From positions 1-44,742 of the forward strand of contig VFJR01000076.1 in NCBI GenBank assembly GCA_009885945.1: a stretch of DNA of 44,742 nucleotides. Direction: 5' to 3'. Source of the DNA: Anaerolineaceae bacterium. Lineage in GTDB: Bacteria > Chloroflexota > Anaerolineae > Anaerolineales > Villigracilaceae. Position numbers and translations under genes: made by a program. Below the pieces are notes generated by a model. That model had not been told where the DNA came from and made no database searches. It worked only from the letters and a program-made list of their open reading frames with translations. Positions within the stretch are counted from its first letter, which is position 1, and every line of letters begins with the position of its first letter. Positions 17,631 through 26,226 of this stretch are shown here, in pieces.

Positions 17631-19283
17631 ATGAAAGAATTCTTCACTCAACGAGTCAAACGCAGATTTGTCCGCAGATTTAATAACCTGAAGATCGCAT
17701 CAATGGCGCGAGCTGTGGCGCACCAAGAACCTGTGCCCCAAGGCGCTCCTGTTATTTTCTTCAAGGCATCTACTGGCATTGACGATCTCTCATGGAACAG
17801 CGGTTTTCATTTGCTGGCTTCGTGGGCGTTTCGGTTGCAAGGCATCCCTGTCATTTATTTTGCATGTAACTCCGGCATGAGTCATTGTGTGCTAGGAACA
17901 AATCGGGATGATGTGCAAAAAGAAATGCCGTGCAAAACATGTGTGACACAATCACGGACGTTGTATAAAAATGTTTTAACGTTTGAACGTTCTAACGTTA
18001 AAACATCTGCCGTTAATTGGTTTGGTTTTCAACGTGACTTGAAACTTCAAAGCAATATCAAAGATTTAAATATTGAGCAATTATCACGCTTTACGCATTA
18101 CGAGCTTCCGCTTGGTGCGTTATGTTTACCAGCGTTGAGATGGGTATTGAGGATTCACCACCTTAATGATGATGAATCCACGCGCTATCTTCTTCGTGAA
18201 TATATTCTATCGGCGTGGAATGTGGCGCAGAAATTTGATGAAATGCTCGTTCAGACTCAGCCTCGGGCTGTGCTTGTTTTCAATGGGCAGTTCTTCCCTG
18301 AGGCAACAGCGCGCTTTATGGCATTGAAGCGCGGCGTCCGCGTAATAACGCATGAAGTAGGTTTACAACCCGCGACAGCATACTTCACCGACGGCGAAGC
18401 GACGGCGTACCCGATTCACATTCCAAATGATTTTGAAATGAGCGCTGAAGAAAACGAAAAATTAGATACATATCTTGCCAAGCGTTTTCAAGGCGATTTC
18501 AGCATGGCGGGCATTAAATTTTGGGCGGAGATGAAAGGACTCGACGACATTTTTCTCAAAAAAGCCGCGGGCTTCAAACAGATTGTGCCAATCTTTACCA
18601 ATGTTATCTTTGATACCAGTCAGCCGCACGCGAACACTGTTTTTGAAGATATGTTTGATTGGTTAGATTTGGCGCTGGAGGAAATTAAATTACACCCTGA
18701 AACGCTCTTTGTCATCCGCGCACACCCCGACGAATTGCGTGTAAGAAAATCCAGCCGCGAGACGGTTGAGGGTTGGGTAGCAAGTCGCAGCGTAGATAAA
18801 GAAGCGAATGTAGTCTTCGTCAGCCCGAAAGAAACACTTAGTTCATATGAATTAATTTTAAAATCAAAATTTGTAATGGTTTATAACTCAACAATTGGGT
18901 TGGAAGCTTCCATCATGGGCGCGGCGGTATTATGCGCAGGCAAAGCAAGATTTACTCAATATCCAACAGTGTTTTTCCCGCAGACTGTTGATGAAGTAAG
19001 AAGAAAGATGAAAGAGTTTTTGACTTCTGCTGAGATTGATGTGCCTTTGGAATTTAAACGAAATGCACGCAGGTTTTTATATTATCAATTGTTTAAAACA
19101 TCTTTACCGTTTGAAGATTTTCTTGAGCCGTCAGTGAGAACTACGCAGACGAAATTAAAGGAATTTAGGTTGGATGAACTAACGAGGTCAGAGACTTTGG
19201 CAATAATAAAAAATGGGATACTCAACAATGGTGATTTTTTATTAAAAGATAAAGCGCAAGCAAGCAAAAAAGTGGAGCTTTAA
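17631..19283 (+). CDS. capsule polysaccharide-type glycosyltransferase-like protein
   Basis: A 550-residue protein not assigned to an exact family. The C-terminal half looks like the GT-B region of capsule synthesis or CDP-glycerol transferases: LFVIRAHPDELR, VVFVSPKETLSSYEL, and a typical donor-site stretch near residues 417-435, FVMVYNSTIGLEAS followed by MGAAVLCAGKARF. The N-terminus has VIFFKASTGI and a Cys cluster (CPCKTCVTQ-like) near residues 83-107. It starts six bases after the sulfotransferase gene and is followed six bases later by a membrane protein, so the three form one unit. A palindrome at 17971-18006 is translated in frame and may be an insertion. Confidence 0.68.
   Translation: MKEFFTQRVKRRFVRRFNNLKIASMARAVAHQEPVPQGAPVIFFKASTGIDDLSWNSGFHLLASWAFRLQGIPVIYFACNSGMSHCVLGTNRDDVQKEMPCKTCVTQSRTLYKNVLTFERSNVKTSAVNWFGFQRDLKLQSNIKDLNIEQLSRFTHYELPLGALCLPALRWVLRIHHLNDDESTRYLLREYILSAWNVAQKFDEMLVQTQPRAVLVFNGQFFPEATARFMALKRGVRVITHEVGLQPATAYFTDGEATAYPIHIPNDFEMSAEENEKLDTYLAKRFQGDFSMAGIKFWAEMKGLDDIFLKKAAGFKQIVPIFTNVIFDTSQPHANTVFEDMFDWLDLALEEIKLHPETLFVIRAHPDELRVRKSSRETVEGWVASRSVDKEANVVFVSPKETLSSYELILKSKFVMVYNSTIGLEASIMGAAVLCAGKARFTQYPTVFFPQTVDEVRRKMKEFLTSAEIDVPLEFKRNARRFLYYQLFKTSLPFEDFLEPSVRTTQTKLKEFRLDELTRSETLAIIKNGILNNGDFLLKDKAQASKKVEL
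17971..18006. repeat. in-frame palindromic element inside a coding region
   Basis: Perfect 13-base arms (atgttttaacgtt at 17971-17983; aacgttaaaacat at 17994-18006) around a ten-base centre. The reading frame passes through it, giving NVLTFERSNVKT. Similar aacgttcaa words occur in the leuS leader (31176-31213) and near 1785. Confidence 0.6.
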
Positions 19284-19289
19284 TTAAAA

Positions 19290-20747
19290 ATGCCGCAAGA
19301 TAAAAAAACAACTCTTTACTCACAGGCTATCCTTTTTACAGCCGCTTTTGGGACATTTATATTAATCATAGCAAATGTCATCAAGAAACGCCTTGATACT
19401 CCAAAACAATCTATTTGGATTCTCGAAGAGTTTTTTCATTCAGTTTTTAAAGAATATCTACTTCCAGGAATACTACTAAGTATTATCATCATCGGCACGC
19501 TTTGGCTTGCCAGAATAAAACCAGCGCTTAAGGATAAATTTTTTCTTTGGGCAACTACATTGTCTATCTTTTTAACAACATGGACAATCTATATTGTTTC
19601 AGCTTATTTCATTAACATTAAATGGTGGACACCCAAAAAATCTTATTTCCCAGACTTAGCAAGCGCTTTTTTACAAGGCAAGACCTACCTTGATACCCCG
19701 CAAGCATTTGTAGATTTAACCAGATTTAATGATCACTGGTATGTTTCTTTCCCGCCATTGGCTTCTTTGCTCATGTTGCCGCAAACACTGGCATTTGGAG
19801 CAAATTCAGTTAATACAATTTACTTTACAATTTTTTTTGGCGCAGTTAATACAGCATTGGTCTATGTTCTTCTTTACACCTTGACAGAGATGCAATGGAT
19901 AAAATTAAAAAATAACGATAATTTGTGGATGACCGCGTTATTTGGGCTGGGAACAGTACATTGGTATATGTCACTGGCTGGGCAGGTATGGTATATCAGC
20001 CAAATACTGACTGTCACATTTGCTGCGCTGGCTGTAATTTTAGCGCTTCGAGGACATTCCCCAATCAGCATAGGCATAGCTTTAGCGATTGGTATACTCG
20101 CGCGTCCCAATATTATTCTGCTCTGGTTTTTACTATTTGCAATTTTTTGGAATCGTAAAGGTACAGATAGATTTCTAAATCCAAATCAAATCCGCTGGGT
20201 TGTTCTCTCAGGCGTTCCACTTTTGACAGCAATACTGGGTTTGTTATGGTACAACGCGATTCGATTTAATAATCCCTTTGATTTTGGCTATGCTCTTATG
20301 AATGTTGGTGACCATCTTAAGCCTGATCTAAAAAACTATGGACAATTTAACATCCATTTTCTTTTGCGAAACCTGACCGTTTTTTTATTTGGTATGCCTT
20401 ATTGGAATTCAGAATGCGGATTCTGGGGAATAAACGGAAATGGATTAAGTGTACTAATCACCACCCCTTCATTAATCTATCTTTATCACGCCCGCAAGAA
20501 CCAACCCTGGGTCTTAGGCGCATGGACATCAACAATTTTATTATTTTTTACACTCATGCTTTACTTTAATACAGGCGGGCTGCAATTTGGATATCGCTTC
20601 CTTATGGATATGATCATCCCAATCATTATGCTCTTAGCTTTCGCAGCCGGAGAACGTCTTTCTCTAACAATGAAGCTCTTGATTTTATGCGGTATTCTTG
20701 TGAATTATTATGGAATACTTTGGTTTTTCACAAACTTTTGCAACTGA
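19290..20747 (+). CDS. multi-pass membrane protein, probable GT-C type glycosyltransferase
   Basis: A 485-residue protein with roughly eleven hydrophobic segments, the first near residues 10-28 and 55-72. A long extracytoplasmic-type loop after helix three contains PDLASAFLQGKTYLDTP and FNDHWYVSFPPLASLLMLP, a pattern seen in dolichyl-phosphate-mannose-type GT-C enzymes in which the loop carries catalytic acids. It likely transfers a lipid-linked sugar outside the membrane, perhaps onto the same glycan served by the two genes before it. No ribosome site before the ATG; translational coupling to the gene six bases upstream is likely. Confidence 0.65.
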   Translation: MPQDKKTTLYSQAILFTAAFGTFILIIANVIKKRLDTPKQSIWILEEFFHSVFKEYLLPGILLSIIIIGTLWLARIKPALKDKFFLWATTLSIFLTTWTIYIVSAYFINIKWWTPKKSYFPDLASAFLQGKTYLDTPQAFVDLTRFNDHWYVSFPPLASLLMLPQTLAFGANSVNTIYFTIFFGAVNTALVYVLLYTLTEMQWIKLKNNDNLWMTALFGLGTVHWYMSLAGQVWYISQILTVTFAALAVILALRGHSPISIGIALAIGILARPNIILLWFLLFAIFWNRKGTDRFLNPNQIRWVVLSGVPLLTAILGLLWYNAIRFNNPFDFGYALMNVGDHLKPDLKNYGQFNIHFLLRNLTVFLFGMPYWNSECGFWGINGNGLSVLITTPSLIYLYHARKNQPWVLGAWTSTILLFFTLMLYFNTGGLQFGYRFLMDMIIPIIMLLAFAAGERLSLTMKLLILCGILVNYYGILWFFTNFCN

Positions 20748-20805
20748 TTGTTGATGCGGGAATAAAAAATAGGCTTCATCCGTAATAAAATTTGCCGCTT
20801 ATTTT

Positions 20806-20863
20806 ATCCGCAGATTACGCAGATTTTTCTCTACAAAATTTATAATCTGCGTAATCTGCGGAT
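20806..20863. repeat. perfect 20-base inverted repeat (atccgcagattacgcagatt)
   Basis: Arms 20806-20825 and 20844-20863 pair perfectly around an 18-base loop in the gap between convergent genes. The word is one I recognise as a widely dispersed repeat in bacteria. It could form a strong hairpin at both 3' ends, though no T-run follows. Confidence 0.7.
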
Positions 20864-20918
20864 TGTTTCGGATAATGTCAAATATCTTCTCACATCAATA
20901 ATCGAGCATCTACTTCTC

Positions 20919-21368
20919 TTATTCAACAGCTATTTTCACAACTATTTTCTTCACAAATGAAGGAGCACCAATTGCCATGCTAGGCATATGCGCATCTTGT
21001 GGAAATACCAGAGCAAAAGAACCACCAGACACAGTGACAAAATCGCCTTCGCCTTCAAGAGGCAAAAAGTCTTTGGCTGTATCATATTCCCCTTGTTGAA
21101 GTCGGTGGATATTTGCATACCCAAATGCCTCAACACCTTGCGCAACATACTGTAAATCAATATAACGGCGATGGGCTTCCCAAGAACCTTGTTCTTGTAG
21201 CTTTGTATTATAGTGCTGCACTAAAGCAAAGATGGATTCGCCGTCTATTTCATATTTACCTACAGCAATAGCGTCTATATCTAGCTGGCGGACGTACTCA
21301 AAGGCGCGTTTAAATTTGGTGTGAACAGAATAATAAAGTTGTGCATTTTCAATTCGATCGACAATCAT
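20919..21368 (-). CDS. YhcH/YjgK/YiaL family protein (cupin-like)
   Basis: A 149-residue single-domain protein of the YhcH/YiaL family: EIDGESIFALVQHYNTK, WEAHRRYIDLQYVAQGVE with the metal-site His and Glu, and the C-terminal GSFALVFPQDAHMP with a further His followed by KKIVVKI. These double-stranded beta-helix proteins bind a metal ion and are linked to sialic-acid or sugar metabolism (for example anomerisation), but no sugar catabolic genes lie nearby. AGGAG sits eleven bases before the ATG. It follows the acyltransferase gene on the same strand after about 26 bases. Confidence 0.88.
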   Translation of the reverse strand: MIVDRIENAQLYYSVHTKFKRAFEYVRQLDIDAIAVGKYEIDGESIFALVQHYNTKLQEQGSWEAHRRYIDLQYVAQGVEAFGYANIHRLQQGEYDTAKDFLPLEGEGDFVTVSGGSFALVFPQDAHMPSMAIGAPSFVKKIVVKIAVE

Positions 21369-21394
21369 ATGTTTTGGTCTCCTGTATTAAATAT

Positions 21395-21997
21395 TTAATT
21401 ATCTTTCCAGACAGTCTGTTTTTTTGATGGGTTTATACCGATGATTCCGTCAAAAGAAAACTTAATGGCTTTGAAGTCTTCATCTGTGTTTTCTGTAGGG
21501 TTGAGCATTTTCCCAAGACCAACTATTTTTTCTTTTCCATTTACCAGCGCCATCACGATCGGAACACCTGCGTTTTTGGCGATATGATAAAAACCTGTTT
21601 TCCATTCATTAATCTGATACCGTGTACCTTCGGGCGCAATTGCCAAAATAAAATCATCTGACTCTTTGAATGCCGTCACCATTTGCTCCACTAGCCCCGC
21701 AGATTGTGAGCGACGAACGGGGATACCACCACACCAATAAAAGAACCATGCAAAAGGTCCGCGAAACAATTCTTCTTTCCCCATGAAATGCATAATAGAT
21801 CGCGTATAAAAAGTAAGCCCAAGAAACAAAACAAAATCCCAATTGGATGTATGCGGCGCGCCGATAAAAACATATTTTTGAATATCAGGCAATTGCCCTT
21901 CAATACGCCAACCTGCAAGATATAACAGCCCTCTTGCGCAATAATGTAAGAGTGCGCTTAAGATCGGCGTATTGAAGATCGTTCTTTTTACTTTCAA
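21395..21997 (-). CDS. plsC: 1-acyl-sn-glycerol-3-phosphate acyltransferase family protein
   Basis: A 200-residue PlsC-like acyltransferase. The catalytic HxxxxD is HTSNWD at 49-54, the glycerol-phosphate motif EGTR is at 123-126, and AGVPIVMA near 145 is the third conserved block. It transfers an acyl chain from acyl-ACP or acyl-CoA to lysophosphatidate, or to another lysolipid, at the membrane. A hydrophobic stretch in residues 10-30 could anchor it. It overlaps pheT by four bases (ATGA), placing it in the phenylalanine-tRNA synthetase transcript. Confidence 0.85.
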   Translation of the reverse strand: MKVKRTIFNTPILSALLHYCARGLLYLAGWRIEGQLPDIQKYVFIGAPHTSNWDFVLFLGLTFYTRSIMHFMGKEELFRGPFAWFFYWCGGIPVRRSQSAGLVEQMVTAFKESDDFILAIAPEGTRYQINEWKTGFYHIAKNAGVPIVMALVNGKEKIVGLGKMLNPTENTDEDFKAIKFSFDGIIGINPSKKQTVWKDN

Positions 21998-24513
21998 CTT
22001 CTCAACTTCGCGCTAAATTCATTTTCTAAGCGTTTGACGATTTTATTTCTGATAGTAGCCGCGTCAGAGTCGGTCATGGTTTTTTCGGCTTGATACGTGA
22101 GACTATACGCCAGAGATTTTTTGCCTGCGCCGATTTTTTCATCACGATAGACATCAAATAAACGAACCGAGCTCACGCTTCTTCCGCCTGTTTGCTTGAT
22201 CAGGCTTTCAACAGCAGTTGCCAACACTGATTCATCCACGATGATGGCGATATCTTCATACACTGGCGGAAACTCTGGGACGGGGATAATGCCATACGTG
22301 GGTGCAGATTTACGGAGCAGCGCAAGGTCAAATTCAGCAACTAAGACTGGAGAAGCCCCCAACTCATATTTTTCTTTGGCTGATGGATGCAATTCACCGA
22401 AGACGCCCAAGACCTGTCCATTGACTGTGATTTCTGCGGATTTGCCTGGGTGTAGGTGAGGTGTTGATTCTGTTGAAGTGTAGGTAACACCCGTGAGTCT
22501 GAGTCCGCTCAACAGGAGTTCGATGCGTCCCTTCATATCAAAGAAGTCTAATGTGGCTGATTCTTTTACATCCCACGCGGTAGCATCACGAAGCCCGCTC
22601 ATGGTAATAGCGAGTTTGCGAGGTTCGTTTGGTAAATTATTTTTAACAGGTTCAAAAATGGGGCCGATTTCAAATAATGCCAGCGACTCGCCGAGACGAA
22701 TATTTTTTTCGAGCACACTCAACACAGACGCGGTGAGACTGCGGCGCAAAACATTTTTTTCTGGTGCAATCGGATTCGCAATGCGCACATATTCGGTGTA
22801 TTGCGTGATGCGCGATTCTTTTTCAACAGAAGTCATGCGATAGGTAACAACTTCCTGTACACCTAAAGCAACCAGTAAATCACGCAGATGTTCTTCCCAT
22901 TCGTGAATGGGATTGCCAACCTGCGGCGGAAGCGCATCTGCCATTGTAGTGACGGGAATATTATCGTAGCCATAACTGCGCGCAACTTCTTCAAGCACAT
23001 CTGCAAGCCCGACAACACCTTCAGCAATATCCATACGATGGGGCGGGGTTTTTGCTTTGACAGTATTTTTATCTACTACACATTTGAATTCTAAGCGCGT
23101 GAGTAACTCTGCAATTTTTTTAGCAGTGAGCTCAATGCCAAGCAAACGTTTTACATCTTGCGGTGTGACTATAATAGTTGGGTCTTTAGGCTTAAGTGGA
23201 TATTCATCCACAAGCCCGGGCGCAATATTTCCATTTGCCCATTCAGCCATATATTGGAGCCCGCGTTTGACGCCTGTTTCTGCAACGGCTGGATGTACGC
23301 CGCGTGAAAAACGGAAGGATGCTTCGGACGGCAAGTTATGTTGTTTTGCAGTGCGCCGAATGTTAATGAAGTTCCATGCCGCACCTTCGAGTAAAACGTT
23401 TTTGGTTTTTTCCGTTACTTCAGATTCAGTGCCGCCCATTACACCTGCAATAGAGAGCGAGCCTTTTTCATCACAGACAAGCACGTTCATTGGTGTGAGC
23501 GTGCGTTCAGCGCCATCTAATGTGGTAAGTTTTTCGCCATCACTTGCGACACGGGTGCTAATCTTTATTTTCTTTTTTCCAGCGCGTTCTTTCAACACGT
23601 CATAGTCAAATGCATGTAGAGGCTGACCCAATTCGATCATGGCGTAGTTGGTGGCATCCACAATGTTGTTGATCGGACGCTGACCCGCGTGCTTGAGCCT
23701 GCGTTGAATGTGATATGCGCTTGGCTTAATTTCCACATTGCGGATCAAGCCCGCCACAAAACGCGGATTTAACTCCGCATTGGTAATTTGTATTGAGACT
23801 AGATCTTCGACCGAATCGCCTGATGTTTTAAATTTGATGGTCGGTTTCTGAAGTTCGCGCCCAGTCAGCGCAGAAAGTTCACGCGCAATACCGACCACAC
23901 TTGCATTGCGTGCCATGTTTGGCAAAATAGAAATATCCAAAACTGCGTCGCCAATGTAATCAGCGAGAGGCATGCCTACTGGCGCGGCATCATCAAGGAT
24001 GATAATGCCATCACTTTCTGTGCTAATCCCCAGTTCTTTTTCAGAACAAACCATTGAGTATGAATCTACGCCGCGAATTTTGGCACGTTTAAGAGTCATC
24101 AATTGCAAGCCATCGGCGTGACCATCATACAAAACCGAACCTTCTTTGGCATATGCAACTTTGATCGGTTTGGCAAGTTTACCTGTGCCTTTTAGATCAA
24201 AAATATTAGGAGCGCCCGTCAGCACCACTTGATCTTGCTGACCATCGAACAGATCAAGCAAAGTTAATCTATCGGCATTGGGGTGCGCCTTCACTTCGCG
24301 GATTTCTGCCACCACAATTTTTTCTCTGTCCCAAGCAATGCCGTTTGTCTTGAATTCATGTTTCTCGCCGTCTTTATAGATCGGCATAGCAAGACCAGCA
24401 TATAAAATCTCGTCCACTTCCATGCCAGCGAGAGTGAGTTTACGGGCAATATCTTCAATGGATAAGCCGTCGAGATCGATAAAATCTTTTAACCAAGAGA
24501 TGGGTATTTTCAT
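21994..24513 (-). CDS. pheT: phenylalanine-tRNA ligase beta subunit
   Basis: An 839-residue beta subunit. It has the MKIPISWLKDFIDL N-terminus, the OB-fold tRNA-binding region (VAEIREVKAHPNADRL, VVLTGAPNI), the B3/B4 region with RPINNIVDATNYAMIELGQPLHAFD, the catalytic-like core (VLRRSLTASVLSVLEKN, LALFEIGPIF) and the C-terminal anticodon-binding domain ending SDAATIRNKIVKRLE. It forms the alpha2-beta2 enzyme that charges tRNA-Phe. The ATG at 24513 is used because AAAGGTG precedes it and it gives the conserved N-terminus; a start at 24543 would add ten unconserved residues. Transcribed after pheS and controlled by the T-box leader. Confidence 0.96.
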   Translation of the reverse strand: MKIPISWLKDFIDLDGLSIEDIARKLTLAGMEVDEILYAGLAMPIYKDGEKHEFKTNGIAWDREKIVVAEIREVKAHPNADRLTLLDLFDGQQDQVVLTGAPNIFDLKGTGKLAKPIKVAYAKEGSVLYDGHADGLQLMTLKRAKIRGVDSYSMVCSEKELGISTESDGIIILDDAAPVGMPLADYIGDAVLDISILPNMARNASVVGIARELSALTGRELQKPTIKFKTSGDSVEDLVSIQITNAELNPRFVAGLIRNVEIKPSAYHIQRRLKHAGQRPINNIVDATNYAMIELGQPLHAFDYDVLKERAGKKKIKISTRVASDGEKLTTLDGAERTLTPMNVLVCDEKGSLSIAGVMGGTESEVTEKTKNVLLEGAAWNFINIRRTAKQHNLPSEASFRFSRGVHPAVAETGVKRGLQYMAEWANGNIAPGLVDEYPLKPKDPTIIVTPQDVKRLLGIELTAKKIAELLTRLEFKCVVDKNTVKAKTPPHRMDIAEGVVGLADVLEEVARSYGYDNIPVTTMADALPPQVGNPIHEWEEHLRDLLVALGVQEVVTYRMTSVEKESRITQYTEYVRIANPIAPEKNVLRRSLTASVLSVLEKNIRLGESLALFEIGPIFEPVKNNLPNEPRKLAITMSGLRDATAWDVKESATLDFFDMKGRIELLLSGLRLTGVTYTSTESTPHLHPGKSAEITVNGQVLGVFGELHPSAKEKYELGASPVLVAEFDLALLRKSAPTYGIIPVPEFPPVYEDIAIIVDESVLATAVESLIKQTGGRSVSSVRLFDVYRDEKIGAGKKSLAYSLTYQAEKTMTDSDAATIRNKIVKRLENEFSAKLRS

Positions 24514-24546
24514 AATTTCACCTTTTTCACCACGAAGTGTCACGAA

Positions 24547-24592
24547 GGGTCACAAAGGTTTTAATTTTTTCCTTTGTATACCTTTGTGATCC
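24547..24592. repeat. imperfect inverted repeat between pheS and pheT
   Basis: ggtcacaaagg-type arm at 24547-24558 pairs with cctttgtgatcc at 24581-24592, with one G-U-type mismatch. The surrounding cacgaagtgtcacgaaggg text looks like a dispersed repeat. It lies inside the pheST transcript just before the pheT ribosome site. Confidence 0.5.
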
Positions 24593-24608
24593 TTAGTAGT
24601 TAATCATT

Positions 24609-25667
24609 TTAGAATTGTTCCAAAAACCTCACGTCATTTCCCCAAAAATAACGGATGTCGTTAACTTTATTTCTCAGCATTAACTGACGCTCAGGTCCCA
24701 TGCCCCAGGCAAAGCCTGAATAGACATTGGGATCATATCCGCCGTTTTGCAAAACATTTGGGTGTACCATGCCGCATCCGAGAATTTCTAACCAGCCAGA
24801 GTTTTTACAAACCTGACAACCCTTACCGCCGCACACAAAACATTCCACATCCACTTCGGCAGACGGCTCAGTAAAAGGAAAATAGGAAGCGCGGAAGCGA
24901 AGCCTTGCACCCTCGCCAAACATGCGCCGCACAAAATCTGCAATTGTGCCCTTCAGATCGGCAAATGTAATATTCTTGCCAACGGCGAGACCTTCCACTT
25001 GATTAAATTGAATCTCAGAACGCGCCGTAATTTGCTCATAGCGAAAGCACATACCCGGTAATGCGATTCGAATCGGAGGCGGGTTTTGCGGGTTGGTTGC
25101 GGCAAATTCTCTCATCGCATGTATTTGTCCTGGCGAAGTATGCGTACGCATCAAAATGGGATTATCGCCGCGATTCTCTGCTTCCACAAAAAAAGTATCT
25201 TGCATATCGCGCGCAGGGTGATGTAATGGGAAATTTAACATCTGAAAATTAATATCGTCTGTTTCAACTTCGCGCGACGTATAAACCTGAAATCCCATCT
25301 CCGCTAAAATTGCTAAGACGCGCCGCAACTGCTGCGTGGATGGGTGCAAGCGCCCAATATGTTTGGTGCGCCCGGGTAAAGTAATATCCAATTTTTCTTC
25401 GGATAATGATTTAGCCAACACAACAGTTTTCAACGCCTCAGCCTTTATTTGCAAAGCGGCTTCTAACGCCGCCTTGACACGGTTCGCCGCCGCGCCGATC
25501 ACTGGTCGCTCTTCCTTCGACAGTTTCCCAAACTCAGCGAAAACCATCATCAGCGCAGAACTGCGTCCCAGCGTAGAGATACGCCACGCATCCAACGCCG
25601 CCTGCTCCGTGATGGATTGTAATGACTCCAATGCGGCTTGTTCAATTTCATTTAATTTATCTTGCAT
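24609..25667 (-). CDS. pheS: phenylalanine-tRNA ligase alpha subunit
   Basis: A 352-residue class II synthetase alpha chain. The N-terminal coiled coil (residues 1-90) binds tRNA; LPGRTKHIGRLHPSTQQLRRV opens the catalytic domain. Motif 2 is the PIRIALPGMCFRYEQITA stretch with FNQVEGLAVG, and motif 3 is GFAWGMGPERQLML at the C-terminus. A CxxC-CxxC cluster (VECFVCGGKGCQVC) near residue 277 is found in many bacterial PheS and may bind zinc. GGAGG precedes the ATG. The gene lies behind a promoter, a T-box leader and an inserted MITE-like repeat. Confidence 0.96.
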   Translation of the reverse strand: MQDKLNEIEQAALESLQSITEQAALDAWRISTLGRSSALMMVFAEFGKLSKEERPVIGAAANRVKAALEAALQIKAEALKTVVLAKSLSEEKLDITLPGRTKHIGRLHPSTQQLRRVLAILAEMGFQVYTSREVETDDINFQMLNFPLHHPARDMQDTFFVEAENRGDNPILMRTHTSPGQIHAMREFAATNPQNPPPIRIALPGMCFRYEQITARSEIQFNQVEGLAVGKNITFADLKGTIADFVRRMFGEGARLRFRASYFPFTEPSAEVDVECFVCGGKGCQVCKNSGWLEILGCGMVHPNVLQNGGYDPNVYSGFAWGMGPERQLMLRNKVNDIRYFWGNDVRFLEQF

Positions 25668-25685
25668 ATAGCCTCCGATATTTCT

Positions 25686-25803
25686 ATGTCATTGCGAGGA
25701 GAGCTCTTGCTCTTGACGACGAAGCAATCCTCAACAGTGTAGGAGATTGCTTACTCTAAAGAGTACCTTGTTGGGCAGAAGAACACCGCCCTCGCAATGA
25801 CAT
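25686..25803. repeat. atgtcattgcgagg palindromic repeat (MITE-like) inside the pheST leader
   Basis: 118 bases with perfect 14-base terminal inverted repeats (25686-25699 and 25790-25803) and internal gacgaagcaatcc / ggagattgctt blocks shared with the copies at 12025 and 15651. It lies between the T-box terminator and the pheS ribosome site, so it is transcribed as part of the message. Confidence 0.8.
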
Positions 25804-25810
25804 AAATACA

Positions 25811-25845
25811 AACAAAAACCTCCCGTCCACTTATGGGACGAGAGG
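25811..25845 (-). terminator. conditional terminator of the pheST T-box
   Basis: Ten-base stem (25819-25828 / 25836-25845) with a seven-base loop, followed on the minus strand by a T-rich tract. It is the off-state hairpin of the T-box. Confidence 0.85.
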
Positions 25846-26109
25846 AAGATTCTCGTGGTACCACCCAGATTGCTGCATAAGCAGCCTCTTTATGTCTGAC
25901 TTTTGATTTTGAATATCGAGTATCAAACAACCCTCATAACGCGGGGAATGCGTCTCAAACTACTATGTTCAACGTATAACATGTTCACTTGAGAGGCTCT
26001 AGAGGGAACTTCAACTTGCTTCAGCCGAGTGCAACTTTCAGCGTTTGCGATGCACATCTCTATCGGATTCCAGCAGTTTACTTTCCTCTGTCATTGCCTT
26101 TATTTAATT
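25811..26109 (-). promoter_or_regulatory. T-box riboswitch, tRNA-Phe responsive, controlling pheST
   Basis: On the minus strand, Stem I opens with agagg-aaagta near 26080 and closes with cctct at 26001-26005. The specifier TTC (Phe) is at 26006-26008, directly before the closing strand. The T-box bulge GGGTGGTACCACG is at 25854-25866. The competing terminator stem is 25819-25828 with 25836-25845, followed by a T-rich run at 25811-25818. Uncharged tRNA-Phe should pair with TTC and with the T-box, favouring the antiterminator and allowing pheST to be read. Boundaries of Stem I are approximate. Confidence 0.93.
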
Positions 26110-26115
26110 AATATA

Positions 26116-26143
26116 ATTATCTGCGGAATTGTAACAATGTCAA
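26116..26143 (-). promoter_or_regulatory. sigma-70-type promoter of the pheST leader
   Basis: TTGACA (26138-26143) and GATAAT (26116-26121) on the minus strand, 16 bases apart. A start near 26109 would begin the T-box leader at the right place. Confidence 0.75.
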
Positions 26144-26226
26144 GGCTTGGATTCTGCTCGGATGGCTATTGCAAAATTAAAACATTTAACACGAATTACG
26201 CAAAAGGGCGAATTGCACGAAAAAAT

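Noticed and set aside
22888-23605. plus-strand frames inside pheT
   Set aside because: Antisense to a well-conserved synthetase; low-complexity Ser/Thr-rich products.
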